Origin: an uncultured Paracoccaceae bacterium | GTDB taxonomy: Bacteria > Pseudomonadota > Alphaproteobacteria > Rhodobacterales > Rhodobacteraceae | Direction: 5' to 3' | Assembly (NCBI GenBank): GCA_937920555.1 | Contig: CAKZTM010000047.1 | Coordinates: 1 to 64,000, forward strand | Length of the DNA stretch: 64,000 nt | Made by a program: the position numbers and the translations under genes | Notes under the pieces: model-generated | What the model was told of the DNA's origin: nothing | Databases searched by the model: none | Seen by the model: only the letters and a program-made list of their open reading frames with translations | Shown here: positions 63,279-64,000 of the stretch, one piece after another | How the letters are laid out: each line of letters begins with the position of its first letter | Numbering within the stretch: position 1 is the stretch's first letter

Positions 63279-64000
63279 ATGGATGACCGTTTCAAAATCA
63301 CGTTGGCGCAGCTTAACCCAACGGTTGGGGATCTTGCTGGCAATGCCGCAAAAGCGGCCGGCGCATGGGGCGAAGGCCGGACGGCGGGTGCGGATTTTGT
63401 CGCACTGCCGGAGATGTTTATATCGGGCTATCAGGCTCAAGATCTGGTTATGAAACCGGCTTTTGTGGCGGATGTGCAGGCTCATATCGCCGAGCTTGCG
63501 CGCAGCTGTGCCGATGGCCCTGCACTTGGTGTTGGTGGTCCGGTTTTTGACGGTGGTCTACTTTATAACGGCTATTTTGTTCTCAAAGACGGGAAGATCG
63601 CGGCGCGTCTTCTCAAGCATGAACTGCCAAACACGCATGTTTTTGATGAGCACCGCATGTTTGAGCAGGGGCCGATCAGCGGTCCTGTCAAAATCGGTCC
63701 GGTGCGGGTCGGCATCCCCATTTGTGAGGACGCCTGGCATGAAGATGTCTGCGAGGCTTTGGCGGAATCCGGTGCTGAATTATTTTTTGTCCCCAACGGC
63801 TCGCCCTATTATCGCGGCAAGTTTGATCGACGGATGAATACGATGGTGTCGCGGGTGGTCGAGAACGGCTTGCCTTTGGCCTATCTGAACTTTGTTGGCG
63901 GGCAGGATGATCAGATTTTTGATGGTGGTTCATTCGTTCTTGATGCCAAAGGGGCGATGGTCACGCAGATGCCAATGTTTGACGAGGCGATTTCTCATGT
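63279..64000 (+). CDS. nadE: NAD+ synthase (glutamine-hydrolysing), N-terminal part
   Basis: The reading frame runs off the window after 240 codons. ATG at 63279, with GGAG 9 bases upstream. This is the nitrilase-fold amidase domain of the long NadE: catalytic Glu45 (ALPEMF), Lys113 (LLKHELPN) and Cys149 (IPICEDAW), plus VPNGSPYYRGKFDRR. It releases ammonia from glutamine for the C-terminal ATP-dependent NAD synthase domain, which lies beyond the window edge. Confidence 0.93.
   Translation, partial: MDDRFKITLAQLNPTVGDLAGNAAKAAGAWGEGRTAGADFVALPEMFISGYQAQDLVMKPAFVADVQAHIAELARSCADGPALGVGGPVFDGGLLYNGYFVLKDGKIAARLLKHELPNTHVFDEHRMFEQGPISGPVKIGPVRVGIPICEDAWHEDVCEALAESGAELFFVPNGSPYYRGKFDRRMNTMVSRVVENGLPLAYLNFVGGQDDQIFDGGSFVLDAKGAMVTQMPMFDEAISH

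Overview
The window looks like chromosome of a Rhodobacterales alphaproteobacterium, probably of the Roseobacter group. Pointers are a VPLPA-CTERM-type secreted protein, an iron-sulphur (6-4) photolyase of the PhrB/CryB type, a membrane-anchored cytochrome c, the mreBCD-mrdA-rodA block near leuA, a uracil-DNA-glycosylase-like gene followed by an SseB-like gene, and dense back-to-back operons with many 4-bp ATGA overlaps. This placement is an inference from gene content. I see no rRNA, tRNA, CRISPR array, insertion sequence or prophage.

Layout. 1-6.5 kb: a small operon with a glutathione S-transferase; a MerR regulator followed by an acyl-CoA dehydrogenase, with a tandem operator upstream; a putative 10-TM metal exporter behind a Fur/Mur-type box; an RhlE-like helicase with a clear terminator. 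6.8-13 kb: a gluconate/L-idonate block (LacI-type regulator, gluconokinase, SDR, L-idonate dehydrogenase-like enzyme, and gnd farther on), interrupted by two small secreted-protein genes. 13-16.1 kb: a Gfo/Idh oxidoreductase and an isopropylmalate-dehydrogenase-like enzyme, divergent from a lactonase-like metallo-hydrolase. 16.2-24.2 kb: a long leftward operon with two peptide-type permeases, a double ATPase, ALDH, two SDRs, a cupin, a P1-family peptidase and aroQ, but no substrate-binding protein. 24.5-34 kb: a lone BrnA-like protein, a sulfotransferase, a chemoreceptor, PepF, a Fis-type regulator with a degenerate receiver, an EEP-fold protein, a DjlA-like protein, a GNAT and an outer-membrane-like protein.

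34-40 kb: a complete yejABEF-type peptide importer. 40-41.6 kb: cytochrome c and pheA. 41.6-49.2 kb: an Mrp/Mbh-like cation/proton antiporter operon (E-F-G-DUF4040-B-C-D-D-small protein-D) with three D-type subunits and no full-length MrpA. 49.4-50.7 kb: the UDG and SseB-like pair. 50.8-57.4 kb: cell-shape operon mreB-mreC-mreD-mrdA-rodA with a GhrA-like reductase at its end. 57.7-59.4 kb: leuA behind a leucine-rich leader peptide, probably an attenuator. 59.4-64 kb: an SDR and photolyase pair, a 19-unit MORN protein, and the start of nadE, cut by the window edge.

Signals not explained by genes: (i) two copies of an interspersed dyad repeat whose first three bases are the stop codon of the preceding gene; (ii) a second short repeat family; (iii) two near-identical palindromes 13 kb apart; (iv) the leuA leader; (v) a 46-codon secreted ORF ahead of the VPLPA-CTERM-like gene. 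The antiporter operon, the binding-protein-less transporter operon and the leuA leader are the best candidates for follow-up.
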